Positions 33,145-42,156 of a stretch of DNA of 64,000 nt are shown here, piece after piece. Origin of the DNA: Paenibacillus lupini (GTDB lineage: Bacteria > Bacillota > Bacilli > Paenibacillales > Paenibacillaceae); the NCBI RefSeq assembly GCF_011761355.1, contig NZ_JAASRW010000002.1:310001-374000 (forward strand), read 5' to 3'. Made by a program: the position numbers and the translations under genes. Numbering within the stretch: the stretch's first letter is position 1; every line of letters begins with the position of its first letter. A model generated the notes under the pieces. That model was given only the letters and a program-made list of their open reading frames with translations, had not been told where the DNA came from and ran no database searches.

Positions 33145-34836
33145 ATGGTGAACAAAAAAGATCTTCGTATTCGTAGCAAGGTAATCAGTGAGGGTGTCAA
33201 TCGGGTACCGAATAGAGCGATGCTCCGCGCCGTTGGTTTTACTGATGAAGATTTCAAAAGGCCGATGATTGGCGTTGCTAGTACTTGGAGTGAGGTAACC
33301 CCATGTAATATGCACATAAATGAATTAGCGATTCAAGCCAAGCAAGGGGCGCGTGATCATGGTGGCGCTCCGTTGATTTTCAATACAATTACCGTTTCTG
33401 ATGGCATATCAATGGGGCATGGAGGCATGCTGTTCTCGTTACCAAGCAGGGAAGCCATTGCAGATTCTATTGAGATTGTAACAGGAGCTGAACGCTTTGA
33501 CGGTCTCGTGGCAATCGGTGGATGCGATAAAAACACGCCTGCCTGTTTGATGGCAATCGGGCGGATGAATATTCCTTCCGTTTACGTATACGGCGGAACG
33601 ATTCAACCTGGCAAGCTCGACGGTAAAAACGTTGATATCGTTACGGCCTTTGAAGCAGTCGGCCTATATCATGATGGGAAAATGACTGATGAACAGCTCC
33701 ACAAGGTGGAATGCAGCGTTTGTCCAGGTCCGGGCTCCTGTGGTGGCATGTATACCGCCAATACAATGGCTGCAGCGGCAGAAGCTTTGGGCATGTGCCT
33801 TCCCGGTTCCTCCTCTACGCCAGCAATCTCTCCTGACAAAGCGGAAGAATGTGCTGCGGCAGGCAGACAAGTCATAACGCTTCTGGAACGTGATATCTAC
33901 CCCAAAGATATCATGACGAAAAAAGCGTTTGAGAATGCGATTACTGTGGTTATGGCTCTAGGTGGTTCAACAAATGCGTTTCTGCATCTGCTCGCCATTG
34001 CACACTCGGTAGGCGTTGATTTGACATTAGATGATTTTGAGCGAATCCGCCTGCGTGTTCCCCACCTGGCTGACCTGAAGCCAAGTGGCCGATATGCCAT
34101 GCAGGATTTAAATGATGTTGGTGGCATACCGGGAGTAATGAAGTTGTTGCTCGCTGAGGGTCTTCTTCACGGTGATTGCTTGACGGTCACTGGTAAAACT
34201 TTAGCAGAGAATCTAGCTGAGGCAGCTCCACTACGAAACGACCAGGAGATTATTCGCCCATTAGATAAGCCACTGAAACCGAATGGACCATTGGTTGTAC
34301 TCAGAGGTAACCTAGCTCCTGAAGGTGCCGTTGCCAAAATGTCAGGCATGAAAAAGCTGCGGTTTGCCGGACCTGCAAAGGTGTATGACAGCGAGGACGA
34401 GGCAACGGAAGCAATCTTGAGAAATGAAATCCATAAAGGGGATGTATTGGTCATTCGCTATTGCGGCCCTAAGGGCGGGCCAGGAATGCCGGAGATGTTA
34501 TCTGTTACGGCACTAATTGTAGGTAAAGGTCTTGGTGGAGAAGTTGCCCTTATTACGGATGGCAGGTTCTCTGGCGGCTCGCATGGATTTGTGGTCGGTC
34601 ATGTATCGCCTGAAGCACAAGTAGGTGGACCAATCGCGTTGCTGAGAAACGGGGATACTATTACCATCGACAGCGAGACGCAGCAGATCACATTTGATGT
34701 AACTGACGAGGAGTTAACTGATCGGGCGCAAGCATGGGTACAGCCTCCACTTAAAGTAAATTCAGGTGTACTAGTAAAGTATGCTAGACTAGTTTCTTCT
34801 GCATCTAAAGGTGCAGTAACTGATATCTTAGAATAA
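33145..34836 (+). CDS. ilvD: Dihydroxy-acid dehydratase (IlvD/Edd family)
   Basis: The 563-residue protein covers the whole family, with iron-sulfur ligands Cys54 (TPCNMH), Cys127 (GGCDKNTP) and Cys199 ([10 protein letters not shown]). The catalytic step in valine/isoleucine synthesis turns 2,3-dihydroxy acids into 2-keto acids. The TPCNMH and GCDKNTP forms belong to the plant/cyanobacterial-type dehydratases with a [2Fe-2S] cluster, not to the usual Bacillus-type IlvD, so a second ilvD elsewhere is possible. Because family members also dehydrate sugar acids and a GntR gene is linked, an aldonate substrate is an alternative. A GAAAGGGG site precedes the ATG. Confidence 0.85.
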   Translation: MVNKKDLRIRSKVISEGVNRVPNRAMLRAVGFTDEDFKRPMIGVASTWSEVTPCNMHINELAIQAKQGARDHGGAPLIFNTITVSDGISMGHGGMLFSLPSREAIADSIEIVTGAERFDGLVAIGGCDKNTPACLMAIGRMNIPSVYVYGGTIQPGKLDGKNVDIVTAFEAVGLYHDGKMTDEQLHKVECSVCPGPGSCGGMYTANTMAAAAEALGMCLPGSSSTPAISPDKAEECAAAGRQVITLLERDIYPKDIMTKKAFENAITVVMALGGSTNAFLHLLAIAHSVGVDLTLDDFERIRLRVPHLADLKPSGRYAMQDLNDVGGIPGVMKLLLAEGLLHGDCLTVTGKTLAENLAEAAPLRNDQEIIRPLDKPLKPNGPLVVLRGNLAPEGAVAKMSGMKKLRFAGPAKVYDSEDEATEAILRNEIHKGDVLVIRYCGPKGGPGMPEMLSVTALIVGKGLGGEVALITDGRFSGGSHGFVVGHVSPEAQVGGPIALLRNGDTITIDSETQQITFDVTDEELTDRAQAWVQPPLKVNSGVLVKYARLVSSASKGAVTDILE

Positions 34837-34867
34837 GGTTTAAAATCGCGTTAATAGGAACCCCGCG

Positions 34868-34895
34868 GCAGCCGGCCAGATCGGCTGCTTTTTTG
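34868..34895 (+). terminator. Terminator after ilvD
   Basis: GCAGCCG (34868-34874) pairs with CGGCTGC (34882-34888), followed by six T. Confidence 0.85.
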
Positions 34896-35041
34896 CGACT
34901 TGAATTAGTGCAGCTAAAATTTTGTGCAGAGTACTATTTCGAAAAGGTATCGGGAGCAAAGCCATCGAAGATAGTATTGACTCTTTTAAAAGTATTTTAT
35001 GACAAGCCTCAAACTAGCATGCTAGGAGGAATAATCGTATT

Positions 35042-36343
35042 ATGACCGATAAGAATAACCATTTGGTGATTTCAGATGATGAGCTGGATAGGAGTATCAT
35101 TGAACAATTTAAACAAGGTGTTAGCGGTAACGACCCGGAAGCTGTAGAGCGATTACTGCAACTACATCCGTTGCTGGCTGTTCAAATCGACGAACCTTGG
35201 TTTGCTTTTGATACGCCTGCGATTGTAAGTGCCGCAAATAGGGGAGACCGTAAGATGGTTGACGTATTGCTGGAGTACGGGGCGAATATCAATACCAAGA
35301 GCAGCTGGTGGGCGGGAGGCTTCGGCGTTCTGCATCATGATCATTACGACTTATCCCGTTATCTTATCGAACGGGGAGCCATTGTGGATCCGCATGCTGC
35401 GGCTGCACTGGGAATGGTGGATGCTCTTCGAAAAATGGTGGAAGAGGATCCGGACATCGTCAATCTGCGTGGGCCGGATGGGCAGGTTCCATTGCATTAT
35501 GCCGGTTCCCAGGAGATCATCGATTTCCTGCTGAATCACGGTGCTGATATTGATAGGCGAGATTTAGACCACAACGGTACTCCTGCTCAATATGCTGTGA
35601 ACAACCTGGAGCGGTGCAGGCATCTCGTGCAACGTGGTGCGCAAACGGATATTTTTATAGCTTGTAAGCTAGGGGACATCGAGCTTGTCCGCCGTATGTT
35701 GAATGAGGATCCGAACTCGTTACAGGTACAGGTTGGAAAAGGGGACTTCACCGCTCCAGGAGGGCATATTTATGAATACAATATCGGCGGAGCTATGAGA
35801 CCACTCTTTTTCGCGGAGCGGCTAGGTCATGAAGAAATCACAGATCTTATACTTTCCTATAGTTCAGTTGAGCAGAGATTGCTGCTTGCCTGTATGCGGG
35901 CAGATCGAAGAGGCGTCGATAGCCTATTAAAGGAATATCCGGGCATTGTTCAATCTCTTCAACCGGAAGAGCAGAGCATCATTGCGGATGCGGCATGGAA
36001 TAATCAAACGGATGCCGTTCAACTCATGCTCGAAGTTGGTTTTCATGTCGATGCTCGCCGAAAAGAACATTCTGCGACCGCCCTTCATCATGCCGCGGGA
36101 CAAGGTAATGTTAAGATCGTCCAGCTGCTCATAGACCATGGTGCCTCACTGGATGTCCTAAATGAATTCGGGGGGACTCCATTGAACAGTTGTATCTGGG
36201 GATCGCTTCATATTCTAAATCCTGACGGGAATTATGCCGAGGTAGCGGAAAGCCTCGTTCAAGCAGGGGCTAAACTTCCAACTCAAGCTGCAGGTAGCGA
36301 GCATGTGAAACAGGTTCTTTGTCGGCATGGAGCATCGTATTAA
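35042..36343 (+). CDS. Ankyrin-repeat protein
   Basis: The 433-residue protein has no signal peptide and at least seven ankyrin units. Examples are TPAIVSAANRGDRKMVDVLLEYGA, split at about residues 60-85, and DGQVPLHYAGSQEIIDFLLNHGAD. A third is SATALHHAAGQGNVKIVQLLIDHGA near the C-terminus. Less regular helices separate two blocks at about 200-290. It is probably a soluble protein-interaction scaffold; no enzymatic domain is seen. GGAGG lies 12 nt before the ATG. It stands alone between terminators. Confidence 0.8.
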   Translation: MTDKNNHLVISDDELDRSIIEQFKQGVSGNDPEAVERLLQLHPLLAVQIDEPWFAFDTPAIVSAANRGDRKMVDVLLEYGANINTKSSWWAGGFGVLHHDHYDLSRYLIERGAIVDPHAAAALGMVDALRKMVEEDPDIVNLRGPDGQVPLHYAGSQEIIDFLLNHGADIDRRDLDHNGTPAQYAVNNLERCRHLVQRGAQTDIFIACKLGDIELVRRMLNEDPNSLQVQVGKGDFTAPGGHIYEYNIGGAMRPLFFAERLGHEEITDLILSYSSVEQRLLLACMRADRRGVDSLLKEYPGIVQSLQPEEQSIIADAAWNNQTDAVQLMLEVGFHVDARRKEHSATALHHAAGQGNVKIVQLLIDHGASLDVLNEFGGTPLNSCIWGSLHILNPDGNYAEVAESLVQAGAKLPTQAAGSEHVKQVLCRHGASY

Positions 36344-36367
36344 AACAAAGTAGTAAATATAGAATTG

Positions 36368-36412
36368 AAAAACAACCTTGGCTCGGCGGTTCGCCGGACT
36401 AAGGTTGTTTTG
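36368..36412 (+). terminator. Terminator after the ankyrin gene
   Basis: AAAACAACCTT near 36369-36379 pairs with AAGGTTGTTTT (36401-36411). An inner GGCG-GTT-CGCC cap and a T-rich tail are present. Confidence 0.8.
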
Positions 36413-36574
36413 ATTTATTGAAGATATAGAGGGTTGTACAGCATGCTCTGCATAATTTGAAGCTCCGTTACGAGCATCACTGTATCTTGTGCGTACAGAT
36501 TGTGGTATACATTAATATTTTATCATGATAATATACTTTAGATTTAAATAGCTTCTATTGGGGGTGGAACGACT

Positions 36575-37207
36575 TTGCTTAATTTAGGAACATTAATTGC
36601 TTTTGGAATTGTATCGCTTGGAATGGTTTGTTCTCCCGGACCCAATATGATCTATCTGATCTCGCGTTCGATTTCTCAAGGGCGTAAGGCGGGCATTATA
36701 TCTTTAATGGGAGTTGTGCTTGGCTTTGTTGTATATCTTACTGCCTCTATGCTTGGTCTGATAACAATATTCAATACCGTACCGGTTATTTATACAGCGA
36801 TGAAGTGGGCTGGTGCTGCATATTTGCTTTGGCTCGCATGGAAGTCTCTCAAGTCTGGTTCTGCCTCTATACTGACACCAGTCGCTCTCCCCCCGATTGA
36901 AAAGCCACGCAAATTGTTCATGATGGGTTTTATAACCAATTTGCTTAATCCAAAGATCGCCGTTTTGTATATCTCGCTTTTACCATAGTTTCAGAATCCT
37001 GATAAAGGCTCTTTGCTGGCACAAAGTGTGATTTTGGGGCTGACACAAATTTTAATCAGCTTTACGGTGAATCTCCTTATTGTTCTTACTGCAAGTCAGA
37101 TTTCCAGTTGGTTAGGTAAACGTCCGACATGGCTTAAGGCACAGCGTTGGATCATGTCTGGCGTATTGACAGGACTGGCTGTTAAGCTGGCTGTCCAACG
37201 TAGGTAA
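36575..37207 (+). pseudogene. LysE/RhtB-family amino-acid exporter with an in-frame amber stop
   Basis: The frame starts at TTG 36575 behind GGGGGTGGA and reads as a full LysE translocator (SLGMVCSPGPNMIYLISRSISQG then NLLNPKIAVLYISLLP). It is broken by TAG at 36986-36988. The same frame continues without shift as FQNPDKGSLLAQ and ends at 37207. Family members read LP-Q-F here, so a single C-to-T change (CAG to TAG) explains the break. Total length would be about 210 residues, normal for the family. It could be a recent null allele, a sequencing error or read-through; the upstream half of 137 residues would lack the last helices. Confidence 0.75.
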
Positions 37208-37255
37208 ATGAAATGATTTACGTTAACGAAAAACGACAGTTCAATATGCAACAAC

Positions 37256-37291
37256 AAAGGCAGCGATCAATTAAATCAGCCTGCCTTTTCT
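37256..37291 (+). terminator. Terminator after the LysE gene
   Basis: AAAGGCAG (37256-37263) pairs with CTGCCTTT (37281-37288), followed by TC. The loop is 17 nt and moderately stable. Confidence 0.55.
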
Positions 37292-37396
37292 TATCTAAGG
37301 GGTTAGTTTCTGTTATCAAGGTCTTGGATCAAGGTCCTTTCATTCAGACGATTTTTATTGGGTAAGGGGCTGATTACATAGTTACATATTAAAACA

Positions 37397-38200
37397 TTAA
37401 CGCTTCGTGGCTTTGATGGAGAATAGCAGTGGCAAATGGTTGTTTTCTTTCAAGTGCCATTTTCCTTGATCGTCCTGAACCATGAAGCCCGGAAACATAT
37501 TGTATACGGTGTACGGAAATTCATGCAAAAAATCTAATGTCAGTCCAGCACCGACAAGCGCGCTTATGATTTCGCCAAGCGTATGTTGCCATTGATAGGT
37601 GACGGGATGTTCCATCTTATCTTCATCACCGGTATACGTTGTAGCGGAATCGTAGATCCGAACTTCGTTATCGAAATAGGGATAACTGAATTTCAGATGG
37701 TTGTCTACTGCTTCATAAATAAAGGTAATAGGATGAAGTTCGGCCATATAAAATATGCCTCCCTGCTTTAAGGATGAGCTGATCAACTCTGCCCATCGTG
37801 TCAAATCAGGAAGCCAGCAAAGAACGCCATACGACGTATATACGATGTCGAACAGCTCTCCCTGAAGCAATTCCTTGGCGTCATAAATGTCCGAGCGTAG
37901 GAAACGTGCGTCAAGCCCCAGTTTTTCGTTCAACGATTGGGCTAAAGCAATCGCTTCCTCCGAAATATCTACTCCTGTCACATGAGCACCTGCTCTCGCC
38001 CAGGAAAGTGAATCTTTTCCAAAATGGCATTGCAAATGAAGCATCGTGCGCCCGGCTACATCGCCGAGCTCAGCCTGATCCAGTTCGGACAGAGAACTCT
38101 TCCCAGCCAAAAAAGCATCGATATTATAAAATTTTGACTTAGCATGAACTGCGGTTCGATCGTTCCAATTCAATCGGTTCATGTCGCGATAATTGGTCAA
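37397..38200 (-). CDS. SAM-dependent class I methyltransferase
   Basis: The protein has about 267 residues. The Rossmann core includes GRTMLHLQCHFGKDSLSWA (SAM-binding motif I region), VTGVDISEEAI (acidic motif II) and the DIVYTSYGVLCW segment. The C-terminal half has no known substrate domain. I chose the TTG at 38198-38200 because AAGAAGG lies 7 nt upstream; the longer ORF to 38251 has no site, and an ATG (MNRLNW) 18 nt further in is an alternative. Substrate is unknown. It has no same-strand partner. Confidence 0.75.
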   Translation of the reverse strand: MTNYRDMNRLNWNDRTAVHAKSKFYNIDAFLAGKSSLSELDQAELGDVAGRTMLHLQCHFGKDSLSWARAGAHVTGVDISEEAIALAQSLNEKLGLDARFLRSDIYDAKELLQGELFDIVYTSYGVLCWLPDLTRWAELISSSLKQGGIFYMAELHPITFIYEAVDNHLKFSYPYFDNEVRIYDSATTYTGDEDKMEHPVTYQWQHTLGEIISALVGAGLTLDFLHEFPYTVYNMFPGFMVQDDQGKWHLKENNHLPLLFSIKATKR

Positions 38201-38416
38201 TGTTATACCTTCTTTCCAATTGATATTTCGCCAACTGCAAACCATAGTCACTTCAACTTAATGTGGGCACAAGGGACAGTCTGTATTACGAAAATAATAC
38301 TTCTTGCTCTTAAACAATTAAAGAGACTTTATTACTTAATGTGTTTTTTCCTGTTTATAGAAAATGGTAAGTCTGTTAAGCTCTAACGAGGAATGGTCGT
38401 TGAATAGCCAAACTGA

Positions 38417-38456
38417 ATGAAGCTGCCGGTATACGATCGGAAGCTTCATATTTTTT
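38417..38456 (+). repeat. Orphan terminator-like hairpin, GCTGCC repeat family
   Basis: ATGAAGCTGCCG pairs with CGGAAGCTTCAT, followed by ATTTTTT. No plus-strand gene ends just upstream. The preceding GTTGAATAGCCAAAC matches the flank of the hairpin at 30098. It lies in the 399-nt gap 38201-38599, which has no gene. Confidence 0.55.
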
Positions 38457-38599
38457 AACAGGATATTGGACATTCGGAAGAGTTCGCAATACAGGTTATT
38501 TATGGTAAAATAAGTAATAATTGAAGACATGCTTACCATGCTTGATGGCATTGTTGAAAGAGCAATTAGCAAATGAAATTATTTCAAGGAGGTAGAACA

Positions 38600-39190
38600 A
38601 TGGATTTTAGATGGATTAATGAAAGCGCAATTACTGAAACAGATGGTAGAATAGAAATATATGCTACAGAGAAAAGTGACTTTTTCTGTAACCACGGAGC
38701 AGATTCAGAAGAAGGAATTACACCGAAAACACTGTGTAATGCACCTTTTTACTATACCCAAGTATCCGGGGATTTCGTTATGCGAGTGAAAGTATCGCAT
38801 GATTTTAAAGATACTTACGATTCTGCTTCTATCATGGTAATGAAGGATATGACCAATTGGGCAAAGGCCTGTTTTGAACTAACTGATTTTGATACTCATG
38901 CAGTAGTTAGTGTTGTTACGAAGGAAGAATCAGATGATGCAAACGGCTGCAATATTGATAATAATACGGTATGGCTCCAAATGTGCAGAAGTGGAGAATC
39001 ATTTGCTTTCCACTATTCTACGGATGGAGAAAACTTTTATATGATGAGATATTTCACCTTACCTGTGGATGAGAATACTGTCAAAGTGGGGTTATTGGCA
39101 CAGGCACCGCTAGGAAACGGCGGCAATAGAATTTATGAAAATCTGATTATAGAAAGAAAAACAGTCAAGAATATTCGTATGGGTAAATAA
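38600..39190 (+). CDS. DUF1349 family protein (concanavalin-like fold)
   Basis: The 196-residue protein from ATG 38600 (AAGGAGG site; the ORF start at 38573 is upstream of it) matches DUF1349 by MDFRWINES, GDFVMRVKVSHDFKDTYDSA, WLQMCRSGESFAFHYSTDG and VKVGLLAQAPLG. The family is predicted to be a jelly-roll of the concanavalin type and often accompanies carbohydrate enzymes. Function is unproven. It is cytoplasmic and alone, with a strong terminator 120 nt downstream. Confidence 0.85.
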   Translation: MDFRWINESAITETDGRIEIYATEKSDFFCNHGADSEEGITPKTLCNAPFYYTQVSGDFVMRVKVSHDFKDTYDSASIMVMKDMTNWAKACFELTDFDTHAVVSVVTKEESDDANGCNIDNNTVWLQMCRSGESFAFHYSTDGENFYMMRYFTLPVDENTVKVGLLAQAPLGNGGNRIYENLIIERKTVKNIRMGK

Positions 39191-39310
39191 TGATATCCTG
39201 TCGTACTGAGCTTGCATAAGAGAGATAAGTATAGTAGAAGATTTTAATCAGCTATTCGAGAAATCATCCTTATTAAGTAATCTATTTAAAAAAACATACT
39301 AAGAATGTTC

Positions 39311-39346
39311 AGACTGTCGAGAATGTCTCGGCAGTCTTTGTTTTTG
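39311..39346 (+). terminator. Terminator downstream of the DUF1349 gene
   Basis: AGACTGTCGAGA (39311-39322) pairs with TCTCGGCAGTCT (39326-39337, one G-T pair) over a 3-nt loop, followed by TTGTTTTTG. Confidence 0.85.
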
Positions 39347-39380
39347 TCCAGTTTGTTTACCAGGTGGGCTTTTTAATTGA

Positions 39381-39399
39381 ACTATCGAAGAACGATAGT
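39381..39399. repeat. ACTATCG hairpin
   Basis: ACTATCG-AAGAA-CGATAGT is a perfect 7-bp hairpin after AATTGA. It resembles other intergenic remnants here, for example the degenerate TTCAACTATCGGTGAACG near 44475. It lies in the 914-nt gene-poor gap 39191-40104. Confidence 0.5.
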
Positions 39400-39525
39400 A
39401 GGTTAGTCCCAATTAAAGGAAAATGAATATTAATAACGAATAGTACTGTAAATCAATAGAAGGTGCTTATTAAGTGTGGGAAAATTCCTATGTGACTGTG
39501 GCAATCTACTCTTATCTGTGCATAG

Positions 39526-39614
39526 AAACTAAAATGTTAAACTGAAAAATAAAGATGTTAGACTGAGGACTAGGAAAACAAAATTATACACTGAGAAATT
39601 AAAGTATTAGACTG
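39526..39614. repeat. Degenerate repeat array ending in (A)CTG at 21-28-21 nt spacing
   Basis: Four related units are visible: AAACTAAAATGTTAAACTG, AAAATAAAGATGTTAGACTG, a longer one ending TTATACACTG, and GAAATTAAAGTATTAGACTG. Their CTG ends lie at 39544, 39565, 39593 and 39614. No coding frame explains them. Confidence 0.4.
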
Positions 39615-39670
39615 TTCATGCGCCATAACTAACGCTAATCTAACGGTACACATTAAATCAGCAGGGAAGT

Positions 39671-39886
39671 GATTTTGTTGAAATCTGTAATTATAAAAGG
39701 ATTGAAGAGATCCTGTTGCAGAAGGTGGATTCAGAAACAGTGGCCGCAGTGATGAAATATCTTAGTGCAAAGACAAGGGCTGAGGACGTGCTTCCCTCTA
39801 AGGAATTTAAAGATGCTAACTATAAAATTATTGTTTCGTCAAGAATGATAGATGCCAATATAAACATTTTTGTTTTTAAGAATTAA
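39671..39886 (+). pseudogene. ORF fragment of unknown origin
   Basis: An open frame of about 71 codons ends at TAA 39884-39886 and contains EILLQKVDSETVAAVMKYLS and YKIIVSSRMIDANINIFVF. It has no ATG, GTG or TTG with a ribosome-binding site at its 5' end, and the flanks are non-coding. It looks like the 3' remainder of a gene; family not recognised. Confidence 0.25.
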
Positions 39887-39996
39887 TTCTATAAGAGCTG
39901 TTCCTCAACGAAACGACGAAATCTCCATTTTTTGAAATCGAATTTGTTTAAATATAGGCCTCATCTAACGGAGAACATTAGCTCTATAAAGACACT

Positions 39997-40028
39997 ACGG
40001 CAGCTCACACATGATGAGCTGCCGTTTT
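39997..40028 (+). terminator. Hairpin terminator, GCTGCC repeat family
   Basis: ACGGCAGCTC (39997-40006) pairs with GAGCTGCCGT (40016-40025), followed by TTT. Upstream CTAA-CGGAGAACA-TTAG (about 39965-39981) is a degenerate copy of the conserved-loop hairpin found at 41191. Confidence 0.6.
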
Positions 40029-40104
40029 CTCAACTGAGGGTAGGTTAACGCAACTTCTGTTATTCATTAAGCGTCTTACTATGAAGAAAAGGGGTGGATA
40101 AAAT

Positions 40105-40530
40105 TTGCAGCGCACTTTATATCTATTTGTATTAGTTATTATGATTACGTCCGTTACAATTATTGCGGGCTGCCAAGGAGAAAGCAATAAGGATACTTTT
40201 CCTGAAGTCGGACAAAGATTGTCTGAAAGTATAAAACAAATTGATAAACAACCTGGTATAGTTTTGACTGGGTTCGCTGCCGACCCCAAAGAGAAATTAT
40301 ATAAAGTTGGAATTGAATATAACCAGAGTCAAATAAGCAGTGAACAATTGAAACAAATTGTTACTGATTATCTCAGCTATGCTGCTTCAAACTCGTCGAC
40401 TTCTAACAATTGGGAAGATATGCTTAAACCATATCAATTGCGCATTGAAAAGTTAGGCGATGCTAAAAAAACACCAGTGATAGCTGAAAAAGACATCGGC
40501 TCAACAGAGATAAATTGGCTATTTGAATAA
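40105..40530 (+). CDS. Small lipoprotein of unknown function
   Basis: The 141-residue protein has a signal sequence and lipobox IIAGC (Cys23). The mature part is charged (GQRLSESIKQIDKQPGIVLTG, then DYLSYAASNSS). The start is TTG 40105 with GGGGTGG upstream. No domain is recognised. A second, unrelated lipoprotein gene follows at 40760. Confidence 0.65.
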   Translation: MQRTLYLFVLVIMITSVTIIAGCQGESNKDTFPEVGQRLSESIKQIDKQPGIVLTGFAADPKEKLYKVGIEYNQSQISSEQLKQIVTDYLSYAASNSSTSNNWEDMLKPYQLRIEKLGDAKKTPVIAEKDIGSTEINWLFE

Positions 40531-40759
40531 AATAGCGCCGCAAGTGGATTAAACTACCATGAAAATTCATTGAAGTAACATTAAAAAAGAAAAGAAGGGC
40601 GCCGCACTTTAGTTTTTTTAAAGGTGAGCACCTGTCATACACCTAGATCTACATACATTTCTTTGCGGGTTAGTAAGTAATAAGCGATTCTTAGTATGGC
40701 ATGAGCGACTACAATGGCTGCACGTTTGTAGTATATTTGAAAGGAAATGGAGGGGATTT

Positions 40760-41188
40760 ATGAAATTTATAAGATTAGGTTTAAGTCTTTTGTTATTAGT
40801 CACTTTTATTACCTCTATTTCGGGATGTACAGGTGATAAACAAAATAAATCAGAAGTTATTTTCTATGCGGAAGATGAGAATTGGATCGCTCAATATAAA
40901 ACAAATTCTTCTCAAACAGCGAAAGAAAAAGTGGTATTTAACTTTTTTTACAAAGGCAGTTTTTCTGAACTAATAGCAACCAAAGAAATTGTATTCTCAT
41001 ATGGTACGAGAAAGGGGAACATTCCGAAAACAATACATTATGATGAAATAGATAAAGCTCAGTTTTTAATTGAGTTTGATGGTGATTTTATACAAGATAT
41101 TGTCGGAAATCATGAGGAAAAAATCCTGGTTATTATTAAATGGAATAATAAAAGTGAGACGTTACAATTAACACAATATAATAATTAA
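40760..41188 (+). CDS. Small lipoprotein of unknown function
   Basis: The 142-residue protein has lipobox SISGC (Cys23) after a 17-residue hydrophobic core. The mature part is beta-rich (EVIFYAEDENWIAQYKTN), as in many Bacillales lipoproteins with one immunoglobulin-like domain. GGAGGGG lies 4-5 nt before the ATG. The two-hairpin repeat begins 3 nt after the stop. Confidence 0.7.
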   Translation: MKFIRLGLSLLLLVTFITSISGCTGDKQNKSEVIFYAEDENWIAQYKTNSSQTAKEKVVFNFFYKGSFSELIATKEIVFSYGTRKGNIPKTIHYDEIDKAQFLIEFDGDFIQDIVGNHEEKILVIIKWNNKSETLQLTQYNN

Positions 41189-41190
41189 TT

Positions 41191-41262
41191 ATTCAACTAA
41201 CTGGGAACTTTAGTTGAATCAATAAAGCTGCAGCAGATCGTAGGATCAGCTGCAGCTTTATT
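41191..41262. repeat. Two-hairpin intergenic element with conserved-loop hairpin (best copy)
   Basis: ATTCAACTAA (41191-41200) pairs perfectly with TTAGTTGAAT (41210-41219) over the loop CTGGGAACT. Directly after, AATAAAGCTGCAGC (41221-41234) pairs perfectly with GCTGCAGCTTTATT (41249-41262), with GATC-GTAG-GATC in its loop. It may also act as terminator for the lipoprotein gene. Confidence 0.65.
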
Positions 41263-41345
41263 TGAAGTAAAGGGCAGGATAATTCCAATATATGTTAGTG
41301 TGTTATTGCTATCTATATATCAAAAATGATGAGGGAGGGAAATTA

Positions 41346-41502
41346 TTGAAAGGTTTGTTGCTGACTTTTTATTGTTTGTTTAATTGTAGTCTACATATTA
41401 GCTAGTCTTAGTAATGTAGGTATATTAATTGGATGCGCTATAATATTAGCTTTCATAGTGAGGATTTATGCAATTTTGCTTAAATTGAGTAAAGAAAAAT
41501 AG
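41346..41502 (+). pseudogene. Frameshifted gene for a small (51-residue) membrane protein
   Basis: GAGGGAGGG precedes TTG 41346, which reads MKGLLLTF. The frame then breaks in a T5 run (41366-41370). Removing one T restores an open frame, IVCLIVVYILASLSNVG and on to IYAILLKLSKEK, ending at TAG 41500-41502, with two membrane helices. The good ribosome-binding site and continuous hydrophobicity support one original gene. A sequencing error in the run is also possible. Confidence 0.5.
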
Positions 41503-41609
41503 AATTAGTGTTATCTCCGGGCGTTTGTACTCTCTGTACACGGTAATACACGGTAACTCCATTCAACAAGATGGCGACTAGAATTGATGAGAATAAGAAG
41601 GTGGATATT

Positions 41610-41819
41610 ATGGATAAGAGTTCAATATTAACAACATTATTTGCTTGTTGGATTATTGCTTTGTTTGTTGAAATTCTTATGTTTAATAATACAATTCATG
41701 AGGTGCATACACCTGATGACACTTTATTTGATATCGTTCTTATTGCGATCACATTAATCGTAGGTGCTGTGAGTATTATTGTTGCTGCATTTGTAGCACA
41801 GAAAAAATCATTAAGCTAG
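41610..41819 (+). CDS. Small two-helix membrane protein, unknown function
   Basis: The 69-residue protein from ATG 41610 (AAGGTGG site) has hydrophobic helices at about 5-25 and 42-63 and a short acidic loop between. The last codons and the stop lie inside the 5' arm of the hairpin at 41811. No family is recognised. Confidence 0.55.
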   Translation: MDKSSILTTLFACWIIALFVEILMFNNTIHEVHTPDDTLFDIVLIAITLIVGAVSIIVAAFVAQKKSLS

Positions 41820-41837
41820 CTGGGAACAATAGCTTAA
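41811..41837. repeat. Conserved-loop hairpin, second copy
   Basis: TTAAGCTA (41811-41818) pairs perfectly with TAGCTTAA (41830-41837). The loop contains CTGGGAACA, as in the copy at 41191, but the stem sequence is different. It contains the stop codon of the small membrane gene. Confidence 0.6.
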
Positions 41838-42070
41838 GTAAAAAACACACCACCGTTAACTTTGAATCCGGTATTTTCTCATTTAGGCAGGGTAGCTTTA
41901 GAAACTCTCCCGTATATTATATGTCCTGCATCCAGTAGTAAATGTGAAGTAACAGGAGCAGGCGGCTGAAGGCATGAAAAAGGGTTGGGTAACAGTAACA
42001 CCAACCCTTTTGTATCGCTTCTTTGTCTTGAGAAAAATATCGCAGGGATAATATTGGAAAGAGCAAGCTA

Positions 42071-42097
42071 AAAAGACCTCCGACAAAGAGGTCTTTT
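42071..42097. terminator. Terminator for the YjcZ-like gene
   Basis: AAAAGACCTC (42071-42080) pairs with GAGGTCTTTT (42088-42097). On the minus strand the stem is followed by TTTTTAG, 60 nt after the YjcZ-like stop. Confidence 0.8.
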
Positions 42098-42156
42098 GTT
42101 TTATATTTAGAGAAATATCGTTAGTCAACTGTCATGGAGGCAGAAGCTTGTAACGA

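Noticed and set aside
36986..36988. Pyrrolysine or programmed recoding at the LysE amber codon
   Set aside because: LysE exporters have Gln here and no pyrrolysine use is expected in this type of host. A point mutation is simpler.
38144..38386. 80-codon plus-strand ORF before the hairpin at 38417
   Set aside because: It overlaps the methyltransferase start, lacks a ribosome-binding site and has no recognisable pattern.
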